A stretch of DNA of 64,000 nucleotides from Paracyclopina nana (lineage: Eukaryota; Arthropoda; Copepoda; Cyclopoida; Cyclopettidae): positions 5,642,001-5,706,000 of the forward strand of contig JAGUCH010000003.1 in assembly GCA_019096065.1 (NCBI GenBank). The letters run 5' to 3'. The notes under the pieces were generated by a model that saw nothing but the letters and a program-made list of their open reading frames with translations, did no database searches and was not told where the DNA came from. The translations under genes were made by a program, and so were the position numbers. Shown piece after piece: positions 47,392 to 59,172 of the stretch; position 1 is the first letter of the stretch, and every line of letters starts with the position of its first letter.

Positions 47392-47637
47392 CAGAGACTT
47401 TTTGGCCATGTTCACCTGCATTATTATCAGCAAAATAATGCACGATATTATGCTGATATTTGCAAATATCCGGTATTTGTAAAATCATTTTTCAGATTTT
47501 GACTTCGGAATCGATCTATTGCTACCAAAAGCCATCCTGCACCAAAACAAAAAATCTCAGTTTCTCAGTATTTCTCTCCAATATTTTGCCAAAATAACGG
47601 CAATAATAAGCAGGTGAACAGGCCCTTTAAGTCTCTG
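47392..47637. mobile_element. hAT-type MITE (246 bp)
   Basis: The left end CAGAGACTTTTTGGCCATGT (then TCACCTGCATTATTA) pairs with the right end TAATAAGCAGGTGAACAGGC (then CCTTTAAGTCTCTG). An 8-bp target duplication, GTCAATAA, flanks it at 47384-47391 and 47638-47645. It shares the CAGAGACTT terminus with the 45717 element but not the interior, so it is a second family mobilised by a related transposase. Confidence 0.87.
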
Positions 47638-47861
47638 GTCAATAATATTATTGGAAGCGAATAGCGTTTCCAGACAACAGCTTTTTTGCAAAAAAGCCAA
47701 GGAGCAGACACTTCATAGCTAATGGTTTGGCCGGACAAGAAGAAGCTTGAGTTATATCAATTTTGTATACATAGGAATAAGTTTTTATAAGAGGCGTATC
47801 GGGCTCAGGCAGAGCACGAAAGTCCAAATCTTTCTTACAGCCCCACCTAAATGAAGGTCTC

Positions 47862-48502
47862 AAAAATCGGTATATCTGTTCAAATCCGAGTCCGCAAAAA
47901 TCCGCTCCGTGAAAATCCCATACGTGATTTTCCTCTCAGTAAAAATCCGCCATACTAAAAGTTTTCTCTGCAAGTAAATTGCTAATAACCTTTGGAAAAT
48001 GCCTACATTCTGATTTCTAACTTGAGGTTTCACCAAAAATAGCTCAGCAATTTGCTTCAGTAAAGCTTAGTTTTTCCAAAGGTACCATTACTGGTTACCA
48101 GCTACACTTATTTGGCTCAAAGGCAATTAATAAGGTGGTTCTTGTGGACTATTGATTTGTATTACTTTTAAAGGTATTTATAACTATAAAGGGTAACTGT
48201 AAAAAAACCTAACAGAAAAAACTGGGAAACTCTGTATCATCAAACTTTAGTTCATGACGTAAAAACAAAGTCGTTATAAATCTAAAAATATCAAATATGT
48301 TTAGCGAAAAAGTAGCATTTATAATGATTACTTGCCCTAAAAAAGTGACTCAACTGATTGAAATTAAAGTTGATTTTGAGCTCAACTCCCAAATGTCTCT
48401 TCTAAATTGTCGCTCGGAATTTTTCGGAAGGGATTTTTACGAAAGGGATTTTTACTGAACGGATTTTTGCGGATGCGGAATTGAACAGTACATTCCAAAA
48501 AT
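47862..48502. mobile_element. Foldback/MITE-like element with CCGNNAAAATCC arms
   Basis: The left arm (about 47862-47950: CTGTTCAAATCCGAGTCCGC, then AAAAATCCG units) and the right arm (about 48412-48502: GGATTTTTGCGGATGCGGAA then TTGAACAG) are reverse complements with mismatches. Each arm contains 3-4 short tandem units of the form TCCGYNNNGTAAAAATCC. The centre is AT-rich and noncoding. No clear target duplication found. Confidence 0.65.
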
Positions 48503-48774
48503 CTATGAGCAAGTTTCCAGAAGCCTTCTAAAGCCTGAAAATATCGCGCGAAGAATCGAAAGAATATCAATAATACTTCAAAGGAAGCTAAGCAGCCTAA
48601 GATAGCTTTGCCGTAATTCAGCCATTCGTATTTCTTGAAGTACAAGAGGTCGAGGCTCAACCAAATATTGTGCAATTGATAAGATGGCTCCTATCCTCGG
48701 ACATTTGGCTACAGCTCATTTTATTTTGCATTCGTAGATGTATATTTAAATAAAAAGTTTTGCGAAGTAAATAT

Positions 48775-49506
48775 TCATGGAGCCGATCGAAGTAAAATAA
48801 TCTGCTTAATAACTTCAATTATCACCTTAGCTAACTGCTCCTTCGAGTAAGGCACGTCAAGGGGAGGCACATGGATGAAAAGGGACTTTCCTTCGGAGCG
48901 AAAGAGGCTTTTGTAGTAGACATAGTCGCACAAGTACCTGCCAGCATCATTGGAAGTGCAAACCTTGGCATCGCTGGCAATGAAAAAGCAAACATGGACA
49001 AATGTCATACTCTCTAATTGAAAAAGCATACCTCAAAGTTCTGTTAAGTTGATTGGCAATTTGATCCAGATCCAACTCAGTACACAGGACTCCCGTCCTG
49101 TCAACTTCGTCCACAACGCTAAAAGTAAAGAGTTTTCGTTGTAACGTTGACCCAAGACTGATTTAACATTAAGAGTATGAACGAACCAGAGAGAGCAAGT
49201 GGGAGGTAATTTGCCATCAATATCCTTCCGCTCATAGGGTCCATTATGAGCCACTTTTTCTAGTATGACGTCTTTGGCACGACCATGGACTCCAACGTGA
49301 ACATAGAAGAAAGGATCCAAATGTTGCCACTTCTCCGGACAATTGGACCTGTTGAATTCATAGTTGACAGGAATTTCGTCGATGACCAATTCGAATTGCT
49401 CATGCTGCCATAAGCTTGGAAGGAGCTTCACGCTTTCCCAACTCGCATTGACCGGGTGTCCTTCGAAAGGTCCGAATCCAGTAACGACGATCACTCTCTT
49501 CCCCAT
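48775..49506 (-). CDS. PGPEP1: Pyroglutamyl-peptidase I
   Basis: Exons 49506-49187, 49118-49032 and 48973-48775 join in phase (TG|C, AG|C), giving 201 residues. The start VIVVTGFGPFEGHPVNASW is the family hallmark. The C15 catalytic triad is visible: Glu in the VILEKVAHN segment after HVGVHGRA, Cys in NDAGRYLCDY, and His in FIHVPPLD. Length matches the usual 200-210 aa cytosolic enzyme, which removes N-terminal pyroglutamate from peptides. The nearest upstream gene is HSP70, transcribed in the opposite direction. Confidence 0.94.
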
Positions 49507-50195
49507 TACTTGCCCCTAAATTGACTGTTTGTTAAGCAGTCACAACAGGGAACAGTCTAATGAGACTTGAGCAGCTGAACTACTGAGTTGCGCAATTTTT
49601 TACCGAATCAAACGATTCAAATCCTTGTCAAATCCTAAATCCCGATTGAGTCATGAGAAACGCAATGCGCTGGCTGCACTGCTGCACTAAATAAACCGGC
49701 CGAATTGGCCATAGCGCTTACCCGGTTTTGATGACTCAATCGGTCGGTTTTCCTATCATAAGTCAAATCGAGCTTTTTGCGGTTACTTTCCCAATTGTTG
49801 TTAACTTTTTTAAAAGCTTTCAAAAATAAAATGACTACTCAAAACACTTGTAAGGCATATTGTCTTGATCTAGACGATCTCCTTAAATTCTCATTAGTTT
49901 GGTTTCTACGGAATGTTAATTTTCACAATTTTGTTTGGAAGAAGCACCAAAGAGCAGGGAATAAAGGGATAGAAAAATCTAGGAGCTCAAATGTTTGACA
50001 ACGACAGTTACACAATAGATAGTATGGAAATCTCTAGAAAATGCCTTCTTTAACGTTCTGTGGCGCTCTCGAGTAAGTGGCCGACAGCCAGAGTTATTTC
50101 CCTGGTACCTTTATTTGTCTCCAGCGCAATGCTCTAAAACAGCCAAAGAAGCCATTTTGTTGGCAGAAGTTGTGTGAAGCCGATCACACTGCCAG
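49507..50195. other. Intergenic region between divergent PGPEP1 and HSP70
   Basis: No coding exon seen. A 14-18-bp inverted repeat (CCGATTGAGTCATGA near 49643, TGATGACTCAATCGG near 49727) brackets about 85 bp and could be a small foldback or MITE remnant. Confidence 0.4.
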
Positions 50196-50391
50196 AGTTT
50201 TCTAGAATCACCGAGTGTAACAGCTTTCTACCTCGATCCAACATTTTCGCGAACTTTCCGTAGCTCCCCTATTTAAAGTTCGAGCTCTGCCACAAATAAA
50301 TCAGACTCTCAAGGAAAGCTGAGAAAACAACACTTAAAAATTGTAAGCGAACAAACTCAAATCTCAATCTTACTTGAAAGAAAAAATAACG
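50196..50391 (+). promoter_or_regulatory. Heat-shock promoter and 5'UTR of HSP70
   Basis: A two-unit heat-shock element TTCTAGAA lies at 50200-50207. A perfect three-unit element, TTC-GC-GAA-CT-TTC, lies at 50246-50258. A TATA-like TATTTAAAG follows at 50270-50278. The 5'UTR (about 50300-50391) is A-rich with AAGCGAACAAACTCAAATC, like the leaders of arthropod inducible hsp70 mRNAs. Confidence 0.82.
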
Positions 50392-52371
50392 ATGGCACCA
50401 AAGAACGTGGCTATTGGAATTGATCTTGGCACTACCTACTCTTGTGTAGGAGTGTTTGAGCATGGCAAAGTGGAAATCATTGCCAATGACCAAGGAAACA
50501 GGACAACTCCTAGTTATGTGGCTTTCACCGATACCGAAAGATTGATTGGTGACGCTGCTAAGAACCAAGTGGCTATGAATCCTAACAACACCATTTTTGA
50601 TGCCAAGAGGTTGATCGGACGCAAGTTTGATGACCCCACTGTGCAGAAGGATATCAAGCACTGGCCATTCAAAGTTGTGAAGGAATCAGGAGGGAAGCCA
50701 AAGCTGGAAGTTGAATTCAAATGTGAAACCAAGCAGTTTACTCCAGAAGAAATCTCTTCCATGGTCCTTACCAAGATGAAGGAAACCGCAGAGGCTCACC
50801 TTGGACACACTGTTAAAGATGCGGTCATCACTGTACCAGCCTACTTCAATGACTCACAGAGACAAGCTACCAAAGATGCTGGAGTCATTGCCGGCTTGAA
50901 CGTGCTAAGAATCATCAATGAGCCTACTGCTGCTGCAATCGCCTATGGCCTGGACAAGAAAAAAGGTATGGGCAAGGAAAGCAACGTCTTGATCTTTGAT
51001 CTCGGTGGTGGTACCTTTGATGTCTCTATTCTCACCATTGATGATGGAATCTTTGAGGTTAAGGCCACTGCAGGTGATACTCATCTTGGTGGTGAAGATT
51101 TTGACAACAGGCTTGTAGAGCACTTCATCAAGGAATTTGAGCGGAAGCACAAGAAGAATCTTAGTGGCAATAAGAGGGCAATTAGAAGATTGAGAACAGC
51201 CTGTGAGCGTGCCAAGAGAACCCTGTCAGCATCTGCCCAAGCTAGTTTGGAAATCGATTCCCTCTTTGAAGGCATTGATTTCTACACTTCCATTACCAGG
51301 GCAAGGTTTGAGGAGCTTTGTGCTGATCTCTTCAGGGGAACCCTTGAGCCAGTGGAGAAAGCTCTCCGTGATGCCAAGATGGACAAGTCTTCTATCAATG
51401 ACATTGTTTTGGTTGGAGGATCCACCAGGATTCCCAAGATCCAAAAGCTTCTCTGCGACTTCTTCAATGGCAAGGATTTGAACAAGTCCATCAACCCTGA
51501 TGAGGCTGTTGCCTATGGTGCAGCAGTCCAAGCTGCCATTCTCACTGGTGAGACCCATGAGTCAGTCTCTGACTTGCTTCTTCTTGATGTTGCACCCTTG
51601 AGCATGGGTATTGAAACAGCTGGAGGAGTGATGACAACCCTGATCAAGAGAAACACTACTATTCCCACCAAGCAAACTCAGATCTTCACCACTTACTCTG
51701 ACAATCAGCCTGCTGTCACCATTCAGGTCTATGAGGGAGAGAGAGCAATGACCAAAGACAACCACATGCTTGGCAAGTTTGATCTAACTGGCATTCCACC
51801 AGCACCAAGAGGGGTGCCTCAGATTGAGGTCACCTTTGACATTGATGCGAATGGCATTTTAAATGTGTCTGCTGCAGACAAATCTTCTGGAAGATCAGAG
51901 AAAATCACTATTACCAATGACAAGGGTCGCTTGAGTGCTGATGAAATTGAGAGAATGGTTGCTGATGCAGAGAAGTACAAGAATGAGGATGACAAGCAAA
52001 AGGAGAGGATTTCTGCAAAGAATGGCCTGGAGTCTTATTGCTTCAACATGAAGACAACTGTTGAGGATGAAAAGTTGAAGGATAAGATTCCTGAAAGTGA
52101 CCGCAAAACTATTGTGGATAAATGCAATGAGGCAATTAGCTGGCTGGATGCTAACCAAATGGCTGAAATTGATGAATTCAAAGACAAGCAGAAAGAAGTT
52201 GAGGCTGTTTGCAACCCAATAGTTACCAGACTTTATCAGCAAGCAGGAGCTGGAGGTATGCCAGGTGGCATGCCAGGAGGTATGCCCGGAGGTATGCCTG
52301 GAAACTGTGGAGCTCAAAGTGGTCAAGGCTTTGGTGGCTCATCAGGACCTACTGTTGAAGAAGTTGATTAA
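50392..52371 (+). CDS. HSP70: Heat shock protein 70 (cytosolic)
   Basis: Single uninterrupted reading frame of 659 residues. All three Hsp70 signatures are present: [29 protein letters not shown] and [15 protein letters not shown]. The substrate-binding domain is followed by a GGMP-type tail (four GGMP repeats) and the terminal EEVD that binds TPR co-chaperones, marking a cytosolic/nuclear form. ATP-driven chaperone. Lack of introns together with clear heat-shock elements upstream points to a heat-inducible rather than constitutive (HSC70) gene. The start is MAPKN at 50392; the upstream in-frame TTG is not a start. Confidence 0.97.
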   Translation: MAPKNVAIGIDLGTTYSCVGVFEHGKVEIIANDQGNRTTPSYVAFTDTERLIGDAAKNQVAMNPNNTIFDAKRLIGRKFDDPTVQKDIKHWPFKVVKESGGKPKLEVEFKCETKQFTPEEISSMVLTKMKETAEAHLGHTVKDAVITVPAYFNDSQRQATKDAGVIAGLNVLRIINEPTAAAIAYGLDKKKGMGKESNVLIFDLGGGTFDVSILTIDDGIFEVKATAGDTHLGGEDFDNRLVEHFIKEFERKHKKNLSGNKRAIRRLRTACERAKRTLSASAQASLEIDSLFEGIDFYTSITRARFEELCADLFRGTLEPVEKALRDAKMDKSSINDIVLVGGSTRIPKIQKLLCDFFNGKDLNKSINPDEAVAYGAAVQAAILTGETHESVSDLLLLDVAPLSMGIETAGGVMTTLIKRNTTIPTKQTQIFTTYSDNQPAVTIQVYEGERAMTKDNHMLGKFDLTGIPPAPRGVPQIEVTFDIDANGILNVSAADKSSGRSEKITITNDKGRLSADEIERMVADAEKYKNEDDKQKERISAKNGLESYCFNMKTTVEDEKLKDKIPESDRKTIVDKCNEAISWLDANQMAEIDEFKDKQKEVEAVCNPIVTRLYQQAGAGGMPGGMPGGMPGGMPGNCGAQSGQGFGGSSGPTVEEVD

Positions 52372-52730
52372 AACATCGACCTAGAATTCTGTTTTGTCAA
52401 ATGTAAAGTGAAAACCTAGCATATTGTAAGTTAGTAAGCTCATAAAAGTAAATACATAATGTAATACTATTGTAACTTCTTGCTCCTTCAATTTATATGA
52501 TAGTTATGAAATACTTAACCTGAAATACAATCTATAATTACAGTTAAGAAATAATTTGGCTGTAAGCGGATGATATGCTGATATGAGTAACTCTACGTCC
52601 ACATATGCTAGTGAAACAAAACAAAAGTTGAGCTTATCATTGACCTGTGCTACGAAATCTGAAAAACCTGTTTAGCTGCCAGGTTTAGAAAAATTCATTT
52701 TTCGGCTAAGCGCCAGAGAATTAATTGTCC
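52372..52730. other. Intergenic region between HSP70 and HIU hydrolase
   Basis: AT-rich 3' flank of HSP70. No canonical AATAAA was seen in the first 150 nt and there is no coding sequence. Confidence 0.5.
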
Positions 52731-53323
52731 ATGGAAGATCGTCTCAATTGTATTCAGGCTCATCTTTCTGCTCCAAAAGCAAACAAAGTAAGATGGAATG
52801 AATCATTATTACATATTACCAATGATGAGCATTTGCAGGTAATGGCTAAGCATCCTGATCCCATTTCTTCGCATGTTCTGGATACTTCTTCTGGATTTCC
52901 AGCCTCTGGAATCAGCATAATACTAGAAAAATTTGATGACAGCCTCCAAAAGTGGACTTTGGTGTCCTGCAAGTAAATGCATAAAAAACCCTCTCTCAAG
53001 TAACATATCGATAAAAAAATCGTAATGACCCTAGGATTGCCAACTCGGACGGTAGAGCGTCAGCTTTTGTCACATGGGAGGAGTTCCAACCTATCACTTA
53101 CAGAATGAGGTTTGGCATCAAGGAATATTTTGCGAAAATGAATATGGAGACTTTCTATCCATACGCAGAGGTATGTTTCGGAAGCCGCTATATAATTATC
53201 GTTATTTCAAGTCATTTGCTTTTTTAAATGTAGGTCGTATTTGAAATCAAGGACACAAAGGCCCACTACCATATTCCACTTTTATTAAGTCCATATGGCT
53301 ACTCTACTTATAGAGGCAGTTAA
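52731..53323 (+). CDS. 5-hydroxyisourate hydrolase (transthyretin-like)
   Basis: Exons 52731-52972, 53035-53170 and 53234-53323 give 155 residues. Family motifs: ISSHVLDTSSGFPASGI (catalytic His early in the domain), NSDGRAS, TYRMRFGIKEYF, FYPYAEVVFEI, and the C-terminal HYHIPLLLSPYGYSTYRGS, where the terminal YRGS is diagnostic of HIU hydrolase rather than transthyretin. It converts 5-hydroxyisourate to OHCU in urate breakdown. An N-terminal extension of about 45 residues precedes the domain and lacks an obvious peroxisomal PTS2. The start is the first ATG; an AATAAA follows at 53341. Confidence 0.94.
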
Positions 53324-53340
53324 ATAGTATATTTTTGAGA

Positions 53341-53346
53341 AATAAA
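53341..53346 (+). terminator. Polyadenylation signal of HIU hydrolase gene
   Basis: AATAAA 18 nt after the stop. The stop codon of the convergent gene is at 53347-53349, so the two 3' ends overlap. Confidence 0.65.
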
Positions 53347-55932
53347 TCACAACCAATAAGATTTGTATACAAAATACACAGTCAATGAAGTTATTATGGC
53401 CAGGATAAAGGTGACTACTAGAAAAATAGCAAACCCTTTCCAAAAGACATCAGAATCTCCAGAGCCTCTAAGGATCTGGTGATGATCATCTGATCCATAA
53501 AGAGATGGGTTTTTGGCAGCCACATTATTTTTGCTGATGGTTGAGCTTGCTCCACGCAATTCTGAGCCACTGTAAACGCTACCAGCCTGTAATTGCGAAA
53601 ATTTGCATTACAGCGACTATGTAGTGTAATTAATCATCAATATTTACCCTCGAGTGAGTTCGTCTGTAGTCGAAATAAGGACTTTGAAAAATTTGCTTTC
53701 CGTAATCACTGTGATAGCTCGAGTCTGACGTCAAATATTTGTTGAAGCCAAATCCTTGATCAGCATTGAGTTTAGCAATGTCAATAACCACCGAGTTGTT
53801 TTTGCGTGGAGGGCTCGTCATGGGTAGGTTTTCATAGATCAATTTGTGGCTTGTCATCTCATTGTCATGCACTTCTTGGCTGAACTGGACCTTTCTCCTG
53901 TTGCCCTTTTGTTTCTGGCTAATCGTTGGTGAGCTTGAGTCCGCCACACTGGTTGAGCAGCTCGTTGATGTGGTAATCTCTTGATTTCTGCTTATGCCCA
54001 ATGTTGAAGTATAACTGAGGAGGAAAAGAAATATAGCCTTACAAATAGACGTCCAAAGTCGGTGCAATTTAGCCATTCAAATAGTATTTAAAAGTAAATA
54101 AGTCCAAATATACGTAATATCCAGATTAAGATGTTCAGTGGAGAGGCTCGGCAAATCTTTGCAAATGAGCACAATTTCGTTTCTGAAGAGTTCTTGGTAT
54201 GCTTCGCTCGAATTTGCTGCACCAATAATCTTGGGCGGAAATCAAGCGCTGAACCGCAAAAACTGTTGAGCTTGGGTAATTATGGGAAAAAGATGCCTTA
54301 TCCGGCAAACGAGGTGACACATTTCCAGCAATAATTACTATTCTAATTGATATGGCTCGGAATGAAGAAATGATGACTCACATGGGTGATTGCGTACTCT
54401 CTCCGCTCGATGTCTTGTAGACTTCAGCATACAACTCTGTAGAACTGGTTAAGCTACGCTTCCTTCTGAAAACCTTTCGGTATGGAGGTGACGTCTCCGA
54501 CCCCGAACTTGAAGATGACAATTTAGCATGAACTCTGCAAGGTCCACAGTAGGGCTGTTGGCTTCTATTTCTTCGCTGATAGGTTCTGGAAGACTTGTCT
54601 GCAAGCGTACCTTCCTCCTCCTCACTTAGACTATTAACGAGCAATTTTCTCCCATTAGTTTTCATCCCGGTTTGCAGCCAAAGCTCCCGCATTGCCTCCA
54701 AGCCTCTCGTACTTTTGAGAGATTTCAACGAGCTGCGCAGTTTTCCTCCTCTTTTGCTCATGCTCAAATCTCCATTGGTTTTCATGGCACGTGTCAAAGT
54801 GGTGACATTTCTGGATTTCATGACTGCTTGCGTGAGCTCGGCAATCACCCTGTCCATATCTTCCTTTCTGGGGTCTTGTTGCTCTGAATCGGACTTTTCT
54901 GTCTCTGAAGTCGACAACAGGTCCTCTCCATTGCTGAAACTGGTCATTTGGAGCAGGGCATCTGTGACTATCGAGTCCTGTATTCTAGAGTCATCGTGCA
55001 CTTCACCGATGGGAGCTAGATGGGGTTCGAGCATTTTGGGCACGCCTCCTCTTGATCTGAGCACTGTTGACCCCATTATTAAGGAGGACCTCCTCACTGA
55101 GGACCCAAAATGGACGGCTTCAACATAGTGGCCATTTCTTGCAACCTCAAGAGTATTCTCAGAGTCTCTGAGGGAAATGTCGGCCAAAAAATTGATGTCC
55201 CTGTCCAAGACTCCTTGGCTGCTGCCCCGTCTGTTGCTGTCAGGCCAAACAGGGGCTGGAATAGGCTGAATGGAGTCCTCATAGGAGTCTTCGTCCAGAA
55301 TGAGATCAGCCTCGAGACTATCAACTTCCAGCATGGAATCCACTCCGCCTGCAATTATTTGCGCCATGCATAAATGTAGAACGGACAAGTAATTTCTCAT
55401 TCACAGGAGATCTTACCTGCATTGTTAGATAGTTCATTATTGTTCATCTGAGGTAGCGTTGCACGGTTGGAGCTGTAACCAGAGCTTGACGTGGCGGTGG
55501 CATTTGAAGCCACTTGAACCCCAGATGACTGTTTCTTTTCCTCAAAATACAAAGGATTGGTCCTAAAAAGAAACTGCTATGAAATCCCATTGCACAAGGC
55601 CAAAAAGGAACTGTTTTTGCATTGGCGCGACTTTAATTGTAGACAAATACTACGTCTCATTAAAGTGTTTTCCAACTTCAGCCGAAGATCACCGCAGAAG
55701 GTCGAAATCATGTTCAATGTTGACAAAAAGTAAGTAGGAACCTGCTGACAGAGTAGATTTCTTTGTGCTGCCGCTTTGGAAGATGGTCGTCCTCATCTTT
55801 GAAATTCAGGGTGGCCAGAGGATCATCAGTGATGTAGTCATGCACATTTTTGGGATGAATTTGGCTCGAATGCTGTAGCCACTTGAGCATAGTGTTACAT
55901 CTTCTTGAGCTGAAAGCAGAGTCATGCGTCAT
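53347..55932 (-). CDS. Unrecognised tail-anchored membrane protein
   Basis: Exons 55932-55742, 55562-55417, 55348-54382, 54014-53648 and 53586-53347 all join in phase for about 636 residues. The N-terminus contains LKWLQHSSQIHPKNVHDYI and an NPLYFEEKK segment. A long, Ser-rich, acidic/basic disordered middle follows (DSLEADLILDEDSYEDSI; LTRAMKTNGDL; VFRRKRSL). The last 30 residues are a single hydrophobic span (FAIFLVVTFILAIITSLTVYFVY) ending KSYWL. Topology is therefore a large cytoplasmic protein anchored by its C-terminus. No enzymatic domain recognised. The first exon may instead begin at the acceptor TTTCAG (about 55910) with earlier exons upstream. Confidence 0.72.
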
Positions 55933-58900
55933 TAGCTGCCAATGGGCCTCTTTCCTCCTTGTAATTTTCTTTACTTTTTTGCTCTAAAATACACTGGTGA
56001 GATCATGATCGTGACTTTGAGATGCCATGATTTTAGCTACCTCGCACATCAAGAGAAACGAGCATATTACTGTTTTACAAACAACCTCTAGCCAAACATG
56101 GTAAATTATAGAGCTTTTTTTCACCATTTTGCTGCATTTCCACCATGGTTGGAAATGGGAAATGACATCCCAATCCCTTCAATTATATCTGATTGTTGGC
56201 AAAATGATGCTCCGGAAGTGATGGAATGAATGTTCTTTTAGGTTCTAGAGATCTAATTTTATAAAGCAAATACTATTTCAAGTGAGTGGCTACCAACACT
56301 AACCACATTTTTAAAAAAATCTAACAACAAAAATACGTATAATTATTTTTTCCTTTTACTGTAGTGGATAAATTATTGCAGTATCCCTTTTTTAATGCAG
56401 TAATTTTGTTGGCAGATGCCTTTAGCTTCCGAATTTCCGAAGAGTCAATTCCGGCCTTTGATTCCGTAACTGTATTCAATAAGTAGTCGTATCGTGCGCA
56501 ATTTCACGCGCCATTTCTCCATTTAATAAAAGTTCCTCCTTTGCGCAATTTTTGTGCACAACATCTATGGTAGGGAGAACATTTCCCAAAATGTGGTTGA
56601 AAAGCATTAATTACAAAGAAATTCTCTCAAACTATTTCCGGGGGTAAATGATGGCAGCAATGTTTCAAAGTTGCTCCCATGGCAAAATTGGTTCTGCTAT
56701 CACGAATTGCCAATTATATTCAAAAAGACACTTTTACTATGGTCGCAACGGAATGGCAATAAATCATGGCCAGCACAGGAAATTTTGACAATTTATGTTG
56801 TTAGGCAAGTAGCAGAAAATATCTTGTCTCATCATTCTACTTTTAGAAAAGAGTTTCTCCATCCTCTAGAAATGCCAGTAAAGAAGCATTTATATGACTC
56901 AAAATTATGACTAATTGCAGCTGTGCAGAAATTGGAGGAAACGAGGCTGTTATAGATCATCAAGCTCATGGAGAAAAAGAGTGCACGAGCTTCGTATTTG
57001 AGCCATTACAACTTCTAATGGAAAAAGGGTAACTACTTTTGTCCACAACCGTTATGGCTCTTCCACAAAGTGGCTTCTTTCAGAGAAAATAAATGAGTGA
57101 CTGTTAAACAGCACACAAAAAGTTCACGCTATCTTGACTTTTCCTCAGAAATGCGCTGCTAAACAGCAATAAGATCTTGACAACCGGAAGCAGGGTTTTA
57201 CCATTAGACTCATACTACGTGCATAGCTTTTACGCTAGATATCGACAAGCATACGTCAATTCGTTTCCCCTCGTCACTTAGCATACACTATCTATCAAAC
57301 CACACCTGCTTTTGATGTGAGAAAATCATTGACCCTTAACAAGCTTGTGCTAAGTTTTGGTTCTCTGGTTGCCGTTGAGTGTACGATACATCTGGTTTTT
57401 CATGCTCGACAAAGAACCCATTTCAGTATCATCGGAAGCGTGAACATTTTGCACTTCATTCATGGTGGTAATTTTGTGATGTGGCTTGCCAAAAAAACAA
57501 CCATCATCAAGGTGGTTATTATTAGTAAGCACTTTTGAAAGTGTAATAGGTCAAAATGTTGCTAGTTATCCACTAATTTTGCTGGCGCATGCCATTATTA
57601 CGGTTCCATCAAATCAGCTGCCGATGAAATGATTAATTAACGTTGCACGGAACAAAAAACAACAACATGCGATACCAATTTGAATCAGTTGGTAACACCA
57701 ATTGCCCCACTCCCCAAAATTGTCGCTTTTCACAAAAAAATTTCTGGATAGAAAGATAAATTCGTCTTCATGGCTAACTTAAGCTCTTTGGTAGTGGATG
57801 TGAGCTGAAACTGTGCTTAACCAAGCAAACTTGAGTCACGCTGTAGTGAGCATAAAATTCGTGTTTTTGCTACCGAATTATGACTGGAGATTCCTAAAAC
57901 AGTTCCGTCCATGTTCAAACTGAGCCTACGAGTATACTACGTACGTCGTCACGCGCCAATTGAATTTGAAGCATTTATTTATTGGTGATTAAATAAGGTG
58001 GTGTGTGTGTGCGTAGGTGGAAAAAACGAAACAGCACAGCGAACTGCTTTTTTAAAGCTGATCCGAAACACTTATGAAGGGCAAAAGGCATATCAAATCG
58101 TACAAATCTGGAAATACAGATGCTACTATGTCAAGGCTGACGCTCCATTTTATTGAAAATTGGCATACGTTTGTGCTCCTTTAACGGTATGTGAAAATGG
58201 CAACAATTTGCAGAATGTCGCAAGCATCGTCATATAGTTTCAATGCCAAACTTCTTTTAACAATAATCGTCATCAGCAGGATGAGCTTTGATACAAATAA
58301 CAATCGAGCGCCATTTAACATTTTGATGCACATTGTCAAAGAAAAACTTTGACAAAATTACAGCTTAGGTAATTGTCATTTAGGAGCAGAGCTGTATACA
58401 ACATTTTTCTCAATGAAGCGAGCTTTTAATTGCCGAGTTGATAATAGGTAAAAATTATCAGGACCTGATTGAGATAAATAGCCTTTAATTGGACGCTTTT
58501 CATTTGCCATTTTTAAAGCAGATAATTTTAGAGGCCAACATCAATTTTGATCACAATGAATTTAGAATTAAGTGTAAAGTAACCAACATATTCTATCGTG
58601 TCAAGGATTAAAATCCCTATAAGGCTTTCCGCAAAATTGATCAAGCTACCAATCAAAGGCCAAGTAATGAGAGCTGGTTTTTAATCTCTTACCAAATGCA
58701 AATCGGCTGAAAGCAACACTGCACAGAATGTTTCGATGTCTGCTTAGATGTCGGTTAAACCAAACGTCAAAGGTCCACAAAGCAACTGAAGAAGCGCAGG
58801 TGGCGAGCGGATAAAGTTTGCTTCGGCAGCAGCGCAACTTTGTGCTACATACGCGCACCGCGAGGACCACAAATGGAAAAAACACTTATTCATACCTGGA

Positions 58901-59172
58901 CCAACCACCAACTTCCAACCCCTATAAAAAGGGGCAATGACTCGTTGATTTAGCAGCAATACAGTTTGTCGAAAGCACTTATGATTCATTTTCCCACGAG
59001 GAGGGCAGACCATGGTTGCCGACGGTACCTAACGCCTATTCAGATAACCATCTGATAGCTTTTCATTTCATGGGAACCTCTACCAAGGATGTGATTCACT
59101 GCAAAAGAAATTTCGATAATGAAAATAATACGTATATCGTCATTAAAGATATGACAAGAGAGCAATTGTTAG
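55933..59172. other. 3.2-kb region without a firm gene
   Basis: AT-rich. A minus-strand frame at 57532-57350 (polar; NVHASDDTEMGSL) looks protein-like but has no matching exons. On the plus strand CCCCTATAAAAAGGGG at 58919-58934 is a perfect-looking TATA-box context, yet no credible coding exon follows. A GT run lies near 58001-58012. Confidence 0.4.

Noticed and set aside
48382-48675. Minus-strand ORF with FRKNPF repeats
   Set aside because: It is the translation of the AAAAATCC units in the right arm of the foldback element.
58919-59040. Gene starting downstream of the CCCCTATAAAAAGGGG motif
   Set aside because: The first ATG-led frames after it are short and show no splice donor or protein-like content; the motif alone is not enough.
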